Part shown: positions 36,385 to 44,782 of the stretch, piece after piece
Numbering within the stretch: position 1 is the first letter of the stretch
Layout: each line of letters opens with the position of its first letter
Program-made: the position numbers and the translations under genes
Assembly (NCBI RefSeq): GCF_018734325.1
Contig: NZ_CP073754.1
Coordinates: 1,364,001-1,428,000, forward strand
DNA from: Methylomonas paludis
GTDB lineage: Bacteria; Pseudomonadota; Gammaproteobacteria; Methylococcales; Methylomonadaceae
Length of the DNA: 64,000 bases
Direction of reading: 5' to 3'
The notes under the pieces: generated by a model
What the model was told of the DNA's origin: nothing
Databases searched by the model: none
The model's input: the letters and a program-made list of their open reading frames with translations, nothing else

Positions 36385-39300
36385 GGCCTTCCCCTTGGTC
36401 TTTAGGGTTGGCAGGCACTTTGGGTTTGAACCAGGTTTCCACGGTATAAAACAACACCGGAATAAAAAAGATGGCAATCGCCGTGGCTGCGGCCATACCG
36501 CCAATCACTGCATAACCCATCACCTGACGCGACAATGCCCCAGCGCCGCTGGCGGCGGCTAACGGCAAACAGCCCAGAATAAAAGACAAAGCCGTCATCA
36601 TGATAGGACGTAAGCGCAAGCGGGCCGCGTCCAGCGAAGCATCGTAGATGGATTTACCTTGATCGACACCCAGCTTAGCAAACTCGACGATCAGAATCGC
36701 ATTTTTGGCTGCCAAGCCGATCAGCATCACCAAACCGATTTGGGCATACAAATTGTTCTCATAATTGCCCAGCTTCAATCCGGCAAAAGCACCGAATACC
36801 GCAATCGGCGTCCCCAGCAACACGCTTAACGGCAGGCTCCAGCTTTCATAAAGCGCGGCCAGAATCAGGAAAACGCAAAAAATCGCAAAAGCAAATACCA
36901 CTGCCGGCGACACGCCTTGTTGGGCCTGTTTAGCCTGGAAGCTCATACCGATATAGTCGTAACCCATATCGGCAGGCATGGTTTCGGCAAAGACCTCTTC
37001 CAGCGCTTTCATAAGCTGCGCCCCACTATAGCCGGGCTTGGGCGAAGCGCTGATTTGCTGACTACGAAACTGGTTATAGCGCATGGTAAATTCCGGGCCC
37101 TCGGTTCTGCGTATTTTAGTCAACGCGGATAAAGGCACATTATCACCGGCACTATTACGCACATAAAACTGGCCCAGCGCATCGGTATCCTTACGATATT
37201 CGCCTTCGGCTTGAATATAAGTCTGCCATTGTCGGCCAAAGCGGTTGAAATAATTGATAAAACCGCTGCCCATATAAGCTTGCAATGTTTTATACACATC
37301 AGACAACTGCACACCTTGTTTCAAAACTTTATCCCGATCCACCTCCACAAAAATTTGCGGCACCGAAGGTAAGCCGGTAGTAAACACACCATTAATTTCC
37401 GGGCGTAATTTGGCGGCAGCAAGGAATTTTTCGGTGTTTTCAGCCAGGAAAGCCACATCCTTACCGGCTCTATCTTCCAGTATCATGGCCAAGCCGCCCG
37501 AGGTGCCCACGCCCGGTATCGCCGGCGGTGGAAAGGCAAAGCCTATCGCCTCCGGCAAACTCGACAACTCCTTATTGAGATGGGCTTTGATCGCCGTATA
37601 TTGTTCCTCAGGTTTAGTGCGCTGCGCCCAATTCTTTAACGAAATAAAGAAGAAAGCGTTATAAGTGGTATTGGCCTGGCTAAGCATGTTATAGCCGATT
37701 ACCGTTGAGTAATTTTCAACCCCTGGGGTATTTTTCAGAATTTCTTCAACCTCGCCCGCTGCTGCATCGGTGCGTTGCAAAGAGGCGACTTTGGGTAACT
37801 GAATACCGGCGAATAAATAGCCTTGGTCTTCGTCGGGCAGAAAACTCATCGGTATGCTTTTGCCGAGTCCACCGGCAACAACAGTCAAAATCCCCAGAAA
37901 CACCATACTGATTAAACTTTTCCGGATCAACACCGAGCAAAAACTCACATAGCCCTGATTGGCGCGGCCAAATTGGCGGTTAAAACCGTCATAGAATTTT
38001 TGCATTACCCCAGTGCCGCGCACCTTGGGCTTCAACAATAATGACGCCAAGGCCGGACTCAAGGAAAGTGAATTGAAGGTGGAAATCATCACCGACACAC
38101 CGACAGTCACGGCAAATTGTTGATACAAGCGCCCGGTAATGCCGGGAATGAATACCGTCGGCAAAAATACCGCAATCAACACCAGCGAGGTACCAATGAT
38201 AGGCCCAGTCACTTCCTGCATGGTTTTGAGCGTGGCTTCCTTCGGGCTAAGCCCTTTTTCAATGTAATGCTCAACCGCCTCAACCACCACGATGGGATCA
38301 TCCACCACCAGACCAATGGCCAGCACCAGACCGAACAGCGACAAAGTATTGATCGAAAAACCCAGTAAAGGAAACAGCATAAAGGTGCCGATCAAAGACA
38401 CCGGAATCGCCAGCAGCGGAATCAGCGTCGGTCGCCAGCCTTGCAAAAAGATGAACACCACCAAAATCACCAGCACCAACGCTTCGAACAAGGTGTGCGT
38501 AATCTCGTCTATGCCTTCGGTAACCGCCAGCGTGGTATCCAAAGCCACCACATAATCCAAATCTTCCGGGAAGCGTGATTTCAGATCCGCCATGGCTTGC
38601 TTGGCACCTTCAGCCGCCTCAATCGCATTGGAACCAGGCAATTGATACAAGGCAACCAACGCCGCCGGTTTACCGTTCAGGCGACCCTTGATATCGTAAC
38701 TCTGAGCGCCCAGCTCAATGCGGCCCACATCCTTGAGGCGCACCATAGAACCATTGGTTTCGGCACGCAATACGATATTGCCGAACTCTTCCTCGGTTTG
38801 CAGACGGCCTTGAGCCCGCACCGCATAGGTAAACTCTTGTCCGGGCGGCACCGGCTCCCCACCCACCTTACCGGCCGGGTTGACGCTGTTTTGGGCCTGC
38901 ACAGCACTGATAATTTCCGGAATAGTGATATTAAGTTTGGCCAGCTGGTCAGGTTTAACCCAGATGCGCATCGCGTATTGACCGGCGCCGAATACCGAAA
39001 CACTGGCAATGCCTTTTACCCTGGTCATCTGATCGTTAATATTAATATAGGCGTAGTTGGCCAGAAAAATATTATCGTAACTGCCTTTAGGTGAATATAA
39101 GGCAAACATCACCAATGGCGAAGATGAAGCTTTCTGCACATTAACGCCAAAATTGCGCACATCCTGCGGCAATTGCGACTCGGCCTGAGATTTACGCATT
39201 TGCGCCAAAATCTGATCGGTATTGGGGTCTGTCGCCACATCAAAATTAACCCGTAGCGACATTTGGCCATTATTGGCGTTAATGGAGTACATATAATTCA

Positions 39301-39523
39301 TGTTATCCACGCCGGACATTTGCTGCTCAATAGGGGTAGCCACTGCTTGCTCTACCGTCACCGCATCAGCGCCAGTGTAATTAGTGGTCACCAGAATTTC
39401 CGGTGGTGCTATATCGGGAAACAGGGCGATAGGCAATCTCAGCATCGAGACCAGTCCTAACATCACCATCAGAATGGCGATCACAATCGCCACGATGGGA
39501 CGGTTAATAAAAAATTTGGCCAT
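36377..39523 (-). CDS. RND multidrug efflux transporter, HAE1 (AcrB/MexB) type
   Basis: The inner-membrane proton-driven pump of 1048 residues, the usual length. The proton-relay aspartate pair is in LAIGLVVDDPIVVVEAVEH. Typical AcrB segments are FFINRPIVAIVIAILMV at the N terminus and GSNAIEAAEGAKQAM in the periplasmic part. The gene order is fusion protein, pump, channel, with 5-base spacing to the first and an 8-base overlap to the last, so one operon. No repressor gene is adjacent. Confidence 0.95.
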   Translation of the reverse strand: MAKFFINRPIVAIVIAILMVMLGLVSMLRLPIALFPDIAPPEILVTTNYTGADAVTVEQAVATPIEQQMSGVDNMNYMYSINANNGQMSLRVNFDVATDPNTDQILAQMRKSQAESQLPQDVRNFGVNVQKASSSPLVMFALYSPKGSYDNIFLANYAYININDQMTRVKGIASVSVFGAGQYAMRIWVKPDQLAKLNITIPEIISAVQAQNSVNPAGKVGGEPVPPGQEFTYAVRAQGRLQTEEEFGNIVLRAETNGSMVRLKDVGRIELGAQSYDIKGRLNGKPAALVALYQLPGSNAIEAAEGAKQAMADLKSRFPEDLDYVVALDTTLAVTEGIDEITHTLFEALVLVILVVFIFLQGWRPTLIPLLAIPVSLIGTFMLFPLLGFSINTLSLFGLVLAIGLVVDDPIVVVEAVEHYIEKGLSPKEATLKTMQEVTGPIIGTSLVLIAVFLPTVFIPGITGRLYQQFAVTVGVSVMISTFNSLSLSPALASLLLKPKVRGTGVMQKFYDGFNRQFGRANQGYVSFCSVLIRKSLISMVFLGILTVVAGGLGKSIPMSFLPDEDQGYLFAGIQLPKVASLQRTDAAAGEVEEILKNTPGVENYSTVIGYNMLSQANTTYNAFFFISLKNWAQRTKPEEQYTAIKAHLNKELSSLPEAIGFAFPPPAIPGVGTSGGLAMILEDRAGKDVAFLAENTEKFLAAAKLRPEINGVFTTGLPSVPQIFVEVDRDKVLKQGVQLSDVYKTLQAYMGSGFINYFNRFGRQWQTYIQAEGEYRKDTDALGQFYVRNSAGDNVPLSALTKIRRTEGPEFTMRYNQFRSQQISASPKPGYSGAQLMKALEEVFAETMPADMGYDYIGMSFQAKQAQQGVSPAVVFAFAIFCVFLILAALYESWSLPLSVLLGTPIAVFGAFAGLKLGNYENNLYAQIGLVMLIGLAAKNAILIVEFAKLGVDQGKSIYDASLDAARLRLRPIMMTALSFILGCLPLAAASGAGALSRQVMGYAVIGGMAAATAIAIFFIPVLFYTVETWFKPKVPANPKDQGEGHE

Positions 39524-39528
39524 GTCGG

Positions 39529-40668
39529 TTACCTTTCGCCGGTCGCGGAAACATCAGCATAAGGCTGGGGGATCACCGTCGTGCCCGGCCGTACTTTCTG
39601 AATACCCTCCACGATAACCCGCTCACCGGCTTGCAAGCCTTTATCAATCACCCATTGCGTACCTATGGTTTCCGCCGGTACCACCGGACGCAATTCCACA
39701 GTATTGTCAGGTTTAACCACAGCCACCAGCCAGCGCCCCTGCATTTCCCCAACAGCACGCTGCGGCACCAGCAAAGCGCCGGGTTTATATTTAACCACCG
39801 CACGCACCTTGGCATACTGACCAGGACGCAGCAAATTACCGGGATTGGGGAACAAGATAGCCACCTGGATAGTGCCGGTTTTGATATTCACCTGACGGTC
39901 GGCAAAGAAAAATTTTCCGGGATGCGGAAAAGTGGAACCATCAGCCAGGATCAGTTCCAGATTAAGATTATCCTGATATTTACCAATATCGGGCTTATTC
40001 CGCGAGAATTGCAGATATTCCTGTTCGCTAAGTTGAATATAAGCCTTAATCGGATCAAGCTGGGAAATCGTAGTCAATTCTGCAGCGCTGCCAGGGCCAA
40101 TCAAATTACCCAACTGCGCCTTGGACATACCCGCCACACCATCAATAGGCGCCGTGATTTTACAAAACCCCAATTGCAGCCGGGCATTTTCCACAGCCGC
40201 CCTGGCCGCCAAAACATCGGCCTGAGCGGCAGCTTCGTGACCAACCGCGTTATCGCGGTCACGCACACTAACCGCTTTTTCCGGCAGCAAACGCTCAACA
40301 CGCAGCATATCCAGATGCGAGGTTTTCAGCACGGCTTCCTGGCGGGCCAGATTGGCTAATGCCGAATCCAACTGCGCCTGAAAAACTTTGGGATCAATTT
40401 CGTAAAGCAGCTGGCCTTTTTTAACAAACTGCCCCTCTTGATAATGCTGCTTGACCAGATAACCCGATACCTGGGCTAGAATTTGGGCATTGATCATGCC
40501 ATCCAAACTACCTATCCATTCCCTTTGAATCGGCACATCTTTTTGCACAATCTCAGCCACTTCAACCGTCGGCGGCGGCACCGGAGCCGGTGCCGGCGGT
40601 TCGGACTTGGAGCAAGCCCCAGTCAATAAAGCAGTTGCCATAACAAGAGCGCCAAGGCCCCGCCGCAT
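39529..40668 (-). CDS. RND efflux periplasmic adaptor (AcrA/MexA type)
   Basis: The membrane-fusion protein of the pump. From ATG 40668 it has 379 residues, beginning with a lipoprotein signal (LVMATALLTGAC). A Pro-rich linker (PPAPAPVPPPTVEV), lipoyl/hairpin domain and beta-barrel follow (LLYEIDPKVFQAQLD, ITAPIDGVAGMSKAQLG). The frame can extend to 40770, but the added residues are charged and would displace the signal peptide. It is the first gene of the operon. Confidence 0.92.
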   Translation of the reverse strand: MRRGLGALVMATALLTGACSKSEPPAPAPVPPPTVEVAEIVQKDVPIQREWIGSLDGMINAQILAQVSGYLVKQHYQEGQFVKKGQLLYEIDPKVFQAQLDSALANLARQEAVLKTSHLDMLRVERLLPEKAVSVRDRDNAVGHEAAAQADVLAARAAVENARLQLGFCKITAPIDGVAGMSKAQLGNLIGPGSAAELTTISQLDPIKAYIQLSEQEYLQFSRNKPDIGKYQDNLNLELILADGSTFPHPGKFFFADRQVNIKTGTIQVAILFPNPGNLLRPGQYAKVRAVVKYKPGALLVPQRAVGEMQGRWLVAVVKPDNTVELRPVVPAETIGTQWVIDKGLQAGERVIVEGIQKVRPGTTVIPQPYADVSATGER

Positions 40669-41106
40669 TAGCCTGTCTCCACTCTTAAAGCTGCAGCGAG
40701 TGCTTAACATTACATCCCTGTCATGTGACATAGTTTTCATACGCTCTCCAAATGCATGCAGCGTGAGCAAAAAATTAAAAGGTTCAAGCCTATTATATTT
40801 TTACCGCCTAACCAAGAAAAATATTCGCATAAACCCAGCTCAGAGCAGCCAAAACCCGCAAGCTATTGATTTTAAATTACCCAAAAACCATACCACACAC
40901 CACAACCAAGCCCAAAAACCCAACAGATAAACCCCAATCCCAATACCGAATTACCTCAACCAAACCAAAACCCAACGCAGCACAATTCGTAGCCTCGATG
41001 CAGCGCAGCGGAATCGAGGAATTACCACCACACCCCCCAAACCACTACAAACCCATCTCAAAACCAAATGTTTTAAACCCCACCCCCAATACCGAATGAC
41101 AGCAAC
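40669..41106. other. Intergenic region upstream of the efflux operon, A/C-rich
   Basis: About 440 bases. The distal half is strikingly A/C-rich on the plus strand (runs such as ACCAAACCAAAACCCAACG) and holds a CTCGAT-class REP at 40989-41019. No gene is supported. The operon promoter should lie in the first 100 bases; no operator stands out. Confidence 0.5.
40989..41019 (+). repeat. REP element (CTCGAT stem class) upstream of IS copy 2
   Basis: Plus-strand reading GTAGCCTCGATGCAGCGCAG, then CGGAATCGAGG. It is in the A/C-rich spacer between the efflux operon and the deleted IS3 copy. Confidence 0.8.
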
Positions 41107-41168
41107 CCCCCCGCGTCAGACTAGTTGTCGTCTCAAATTTTTAAAGCCAATAAAATTTGAGATTAGAG

Positions 41169-41660
41169 ATGAAAACATATACAAGGTATTCTGAAGACTT
41201 CAAAGAGCAAGCTCTGAGAAAAGTTTACAACCGTGGAAACGACCAATCGATTCAGGATATTGCGAAGGACTTGAACGTTTGCTGGCAAACCCTAAAAACA
41301 TGGATGAAAAAAGCTAAATTGCATAACTCCCGAGATCTACCGTCGAAATCGAAACGCCCTGATGATTGGCGTCCTGAAGAACGTCTCTCAGCGTTACAGA
41401 AATCTTATGGCTTGAACGGGGAAGACTTGAATGCCTGGTGCCGTGAACAAGGGTTATTCGTTCATCAGCTTGAGCAGTGGAAAGCTGAATTCTGTCGTCA
41501 GGGTGGCGTATCTGAAAAAGGTGAAGTGCATACCCTAAAAGCGGAAATTCATACCCTGGAGCGAGAGTTGTTACGCAAAGACAAAGCCTTAGCAGAAGCC
41601 GCCGCGCTGTTGGTTCTGCAAAAAAAGTTCCGAGCGCTCTTGGGGGGAGAGGTCGAATGA
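41169..41660 (+). CDS. IS3-type transposase OrfA (copy 2)
   Basis: It encodes the same 163 residues as OrfA of copy 1, intact. The helix-turn-helix could still bind the element's ends and affect transposition of copy 1; that is inference. Confidence 0.85.
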   Translation: MKTYTRYSEDFKEQALRKVYNRGNDQSIQDIAKDLNVCWQTLKTWMKKAKLHNSRDLPSKSKRPDDWRPEERLSALQKSYGLNGEDLNAWCREQGLFVHQLEQWKAEFCRQGGVSEKGEVHTLKAEIHTLERELLRKDKALAEAAALLVLQKKFRALLGGEVE

Positions 41661-42358
41661 CTGCCCACGAAGAGCGCAAGCAAGTAATTGTTTTACTGAA
41701 TGAATCGATAATAGCGGGTGCGCGGCAAGCCCAAGCTTGTGAAGTGCTGGGTTTAAGCGAACGCACCTTGCAGCGCTGGCAGACCGGTGAGACCGTTCAT
41801 TGTGATCAACGTCCATTACGTGAATATCAACCGCCGCATAAGCTTACCGTCATGGAGCGAGCCGAGGTGTTGGCTGTTGCCAATTCCGATGAATTTGGGC
41901 ATCTGCCGCCGAGTCAGATCGTACCTCGGCTGGCCGATCAAGGCCGCTATCTGGCTTCTGAATCGACATTCTATCGCGTACTGCGAGCAGAAAACCAATT
42001 GGCACACCGTCGCAGTGAACGCCCTGCTCAATCCCGCACTAAACCGCGTGCCCTCTGTGCCACCGTACCTAACCAACTTTATAGCTGGGATATTACCTAT
42101 CTGCCATCAGCAATCCGTGGACAGTTTTTCTATCTTTACCTGTTTGTGGATATTTTCAGCCGAAAGATCGTGGGTTGGCAGGTGTTTGAAGAGGAAAGCA
42201 GTACCTTGGCAGGCGAATTGTTACGTGACCTGTGCCATCGTGAGGGGATACAGCCCAAACAGCTGATACTGCACTCTGATAACCTTAATCCTGATAAGCC
42301 AGTGACTAACAGTAAACCTAATACAGAGGAGACAACTCAGAACAAAAATGCCGCTTAA
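41657..42358 (+). pseudogene. OrfB with in-frame 127-codon deletion
   Basis: The frame is kept (233 instead of 360 residues), but residues from LILHSDN directly to LNPDKPVTNSK are joined. The lost part includes the region after the second Asp and the catalytic Glu, so no transposase activity is expected. The junction has only a 2-base microhomology (AC). Confidence 0.9.
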
Positions 42359-42397
42359 GATTTAAACGTCGAGGCGACAACTACATTGACAATTTCC

Positions 42398-42818
42398 GGT
42401 TTGGGGTTGGTAAAATGGCTTCGATGTGGGCTTTGGTGTTTTTGGGGTAATTGGCTGCGATGATCCTCGATTCCACTGCGTTGCATCGAGGCTACGGTGT
42501 CGGCTTTTAAATAGGGTGCGTGGTTACAATGTATTCGTCAATTATATGTGCCTTGTGTGCATCAAGGTGCAATATGTTGGGCTATTGGCAGCCTGGGCTG
42601 TGGTGGGTGTTGGCTGTTTGGGGTTGGTAAAATGGCTTCGATGTGGGCTTGGGTGTTTTTGGGGTAATTGGCTGCGATGATCCTCGATTCCACTGCGTTG
42701 CATCGAGGCTACGGTGTCTGCGAAAGTCAAAACCTCGATTCCGTGGTGCGGTATCGAGGTTACTTTGAATGGTTACTCCAGATGATCAGCGGGAGCAAAG
42801 ACGATATGGGTGGGTTGC
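42398..42818. repeat. Direct REP-containing repeats after IS copy 2
   Basis: Two direct copies of the 108-bp unit (42403-42508 and 42620-42717), with period about 217 bases, each holding a CTCGAT-class REP (42465-42495 and 42682-42712). A third degenerate core (CCTCGATTCCGTGGTGCGG) lies at 42732-42763. No gene is supported here. Confidence 0.8.
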
Positions 42819-43544
42819 TTAGGGTTTGTCGGTTCCGGAAGTCCAGGCGGCCAAACGTTTGCTCAACACTTCGCTCCACAGATCGATAGCGTTTTCTGCG
42901 TCACCCCATTGCCATTGCAATCCGGTTTTGAATGAACCGCCGCCGATGCGTTTATCCAAGCCTTCGCCTAATACTTCGCCGGTTACCGAATCTGTCGCTC
43001 TAATTTCCACCTGCGCGCCACCCACAAACGGATATGTGCCGGTGGCCAGATATTTGAGGTTTGAGACGGCGTGCGCCTGTGGTATCAAGATGGAGATGCT
43101 GCGTAGTACGGGTATGGCGGTTTCGGCATCGGTCAGTGCGACATCAAGCTTAAGGACGCCGGGACCAGGCTCGGATACCAGGGTGAAGTTTTTGCCCAGT
43201 TGTTCCAGCAATTCCTGGTCGAAATAATTCACCAGGGCTTGTTGATCGGCTACTGGGACTTTTGTTGAGTCGCCACCCCAAAAGGTGACTGGGCTAAGGA
43301 TGACTTTTTTGTATTGGGTCCAATTGACACCCGGCTTAATGTTGCGCATACCGACTTGATCATCGCCGCCAGGAACCAGTCTGCTGCTGCAATCCGGACC
43401 CAGCAGTCCACAGTTGACGCTGGCAGAATCGAGCTTAACTTTTTGGGTGGAGGAGCAGGCGGATAAGGTCAAAAGACACACTGCCAATAAAGGGTAAGGC
43501 CAAACAATTTTTTTGGGAGGGCATGCGAAAGACAATGTATTCAT
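42819..43544 (-). CDS. DUF3313-type lipoprotein
   Basis: A 241-residue lipoprotein. The signal ends in the lipobox LSAC. The body (GVNWTQYKKVILSPVTFWGG, LKLDVALTDAE, VEIRATDSVTGEVLGEGLDKR) fits the DUF3313 family, whose role is unknown. It is divergent from a second lipoprotein gene, with a palindromic operator candidate in the shared promoter region. Confidence 0.78.
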   Translation of the reverse strand: MNTLSFACPPKKIVWPYPLLAVCLLTLSACSSTQKVKLDSASVNCGLLGPDCSSRLVPGGDDQVGMRNIKPGVNWTQYKKVILSPVTFWGGDSTKVPVADQQALVNYFDQELLEQLGKNFTLVSEPGPGVLKLDVALTDAETAIPVLRSISILIPQAHAVSNLKYLATGTYPFVGGAQVEIRATDSVTGEVLGEGLDKRIGGGSFKTGLQWQWGDAENAIDLWSEVLSKRLAAWTSGTDKP

Positions 43545-43641
43545 GAATCTTATTCCTTGTTTTTATAGTTAAGTAAAAAGTAATACGCCGATCATGACCA
43601 ATTAAAACCCCGTACAGAAAAATCGAGAGATTAACTTGCTA

Positions 43642-43665
43642 AAAATGTGTAAATTTATACATTTT
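43642..43665. promoter_or_regulatory. 24-bp palindrome, candidate operator between divergent lipoprotein genes
   Basis: Arms AAAATGT and ACATTTT enclose TAAATTTA with one mismatched pair (G opposite T). The site is about 100 bases upstream of the DUF3313 start and 143 bases upstream of the Ysc84 start. This symmetry suits a dimeric regulator. No regulator gene is nearby. Confidence 0.5.
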
Positions 43666-43807
43666 GTGCCGACTGTCAAGAATAATTAAGCTTATATTTT
43701 GGCTGGAATATTATTTTTTATATCTATTGCAAAATCGATTGTTTGGCTTCAAAATGAAAAGTTAGACTTTTCCGCCTTATAATTGGATTAAATCCAGGAG
43801 CATTTGA

Positions 43808-44410
43808 ATGTCACTAAAACAGTTTGTCAGCCTGTTATTGACCGTTTTATCCCTGACTCTTTTCAGTTGCCAATCTACCAAACCCACTCAGTTCGGTGCC
43901 AGACCTGCTGAACGCTTGCTATCCTCAGACAGAGCTTCAAGCCCGGAACAAATTGATTTAGATGTTACTCAGGCTTTGGATAGTCTGTATGCCAACCAAC
44001 CGGAGGCTAAAGAACTGGGGCAAAAAGCTTATGGTATTCTGGTTTTTCCTAATATCTTAAAAGGCGGTTTCATGTTGGGTGCGCAATATGGAACCGGGGC
44101 TTTGCGTAAAGGCAATACCACGGAGGGTTATTACAAAACGGTTGCCGCTTCTTATGGTATGCAGGCCGGGGTGCAAACTTTTGGCTATGCGCTGTTTTTT
44201 ATGTCGCAATCGGCTCTGGATTATCTGCATAGTTCTAAGGGGTGGGAAATTGGTATGGGTCCCAGTATCGTGGTGGTTGATGCCGGTATGGCCAAAACCA
44301 TGACGACTACCACCCGTAAAGCGGATGTGTATTCGTTTATTTTTGATCAGAAAGGCATGATGGCCGGCTTGGGTCTGCAGGGTTCAAAAATTTATCCGAT
44401 TAAGCCTTGA
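43808..44410 (+). CDS. Ysc84/SYLF-domain lipoprotein
   Basis: A 200-residue lipoprotein: lipobox LFSC, then a SYLF (Ysc84, DUF500) lipid-binding domain (YGILVFPNILKGGFMLGAQY, YKTVAASYGMQAG, ALFFMSQSALDYL, VYSFIFDQKGMMAGLGLQG). Eukaryotic SYLF proteins bind phosphoinositides; the bacterial role is unknown. CAGGAG lies upstream of the ATG, and TATAAT is at 43778-43783. Confidence 0.85.
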   Translation: MSLKQFVSLLLTVLSLTLFSCQSTKPTQFGARPAERLLSSDRASSPEQIDLDVTQALDSLYANQPEAKELGQKAYGILVFPNILKGGFMLGAQYGTGALRKGNTTEGYYKTVAASYGMQAGVQTFGYALFFMSQSALDYLHSSKGWEIGMGPSIVVVDAGMAKTMTTTTRKADVYSFIFDQKGMMAGLGLQGSKIYPIKP

Positions 44411-44490
44411 TCGGACCGTTTTTTAATATGTGTTGTGATTTGCGGCGAATATGTGAGTGAGTTGGTTTGATAAAGACTACCCGGTGTATC

Positions 44491-44521
44491 CCTCGATTCC
44501 ACTGCGTTGCATCGAGGCTAC
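44491..44521 (-). repeat. REP element (CTCGAT stem class)
   Basis: Minus-strand reading GTAGCCTCGATGCAACGCAG, then TGGAATCGAGG. It has perfect 7-bp arms CCTCGAT/ATCGAGG. Confidence 0.8.
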
Positions 44522-44585
44522 GGGTCATCTAAATAGTCGTTTTTCTAGTTATAAATGACACAAAATCACAAATCTGGCTGGGTTG

Positions 44586-44782
44586 GGTGGATTGGCTGTT
44601 AGCTAATCCACCTTAATTTTGCAGGCTGTCCGGCGTTTTGCTGCGCGAAAACGCCCTACAATCAGTGGGTGATGGTGGGATTGGGTGTTTGCCGGTCAGC
44701 TGGGTCGTGGGTGGATTGGCTGTTAGCTAATCCACCTTAATTTTGCGGCTGTCCGGCGTTTTGCTGCGCGAAAACGCCCTAC
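44586..44782 (-). repeat. Composite REP pair, two direct copies
   Basis: A 72-base unit occurs twice (44586-44659 and 44710-44782). Each has one palindrome GGTGGATTAGCTAACAGCC.. (arms GGTGGATT/AATCCACC) and one headed GTAGGGCGTTTTCGCGCAGC (arms GGCGTTTT/AAAACGCC) on the minus strand. The second copy's GTAG overlaps the stop codon of the peroxidase gene, so the hairpin sits exactly at that gene's 3' end and may terminate or stabilise its mRNA. Confidence 0.8.

Larger units (their letters stand above)
41107..42397 (+). mobile_element. IS3-type insertion sequence, copy 2, internally deleted (1291 bp)
   Basis: It is essentially identical to copy 1 at 32.6 kb except for a 381-bp deletion in OrfB. 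Both terminal repeats are present. The flanks differ (GCAAC left, GGTTT right), so no target duplication is visible; a deletion or recombination probably removed or separated it. Confidence 0.88.

Noticed and set aside
32608-42397. Composite transposon carrying the efflux operon
   Set aside because: Copy 1 has its own 5-bp target duplication and the outer flanks do not match, so the two IS copies did not move as one unit in any way visible here.
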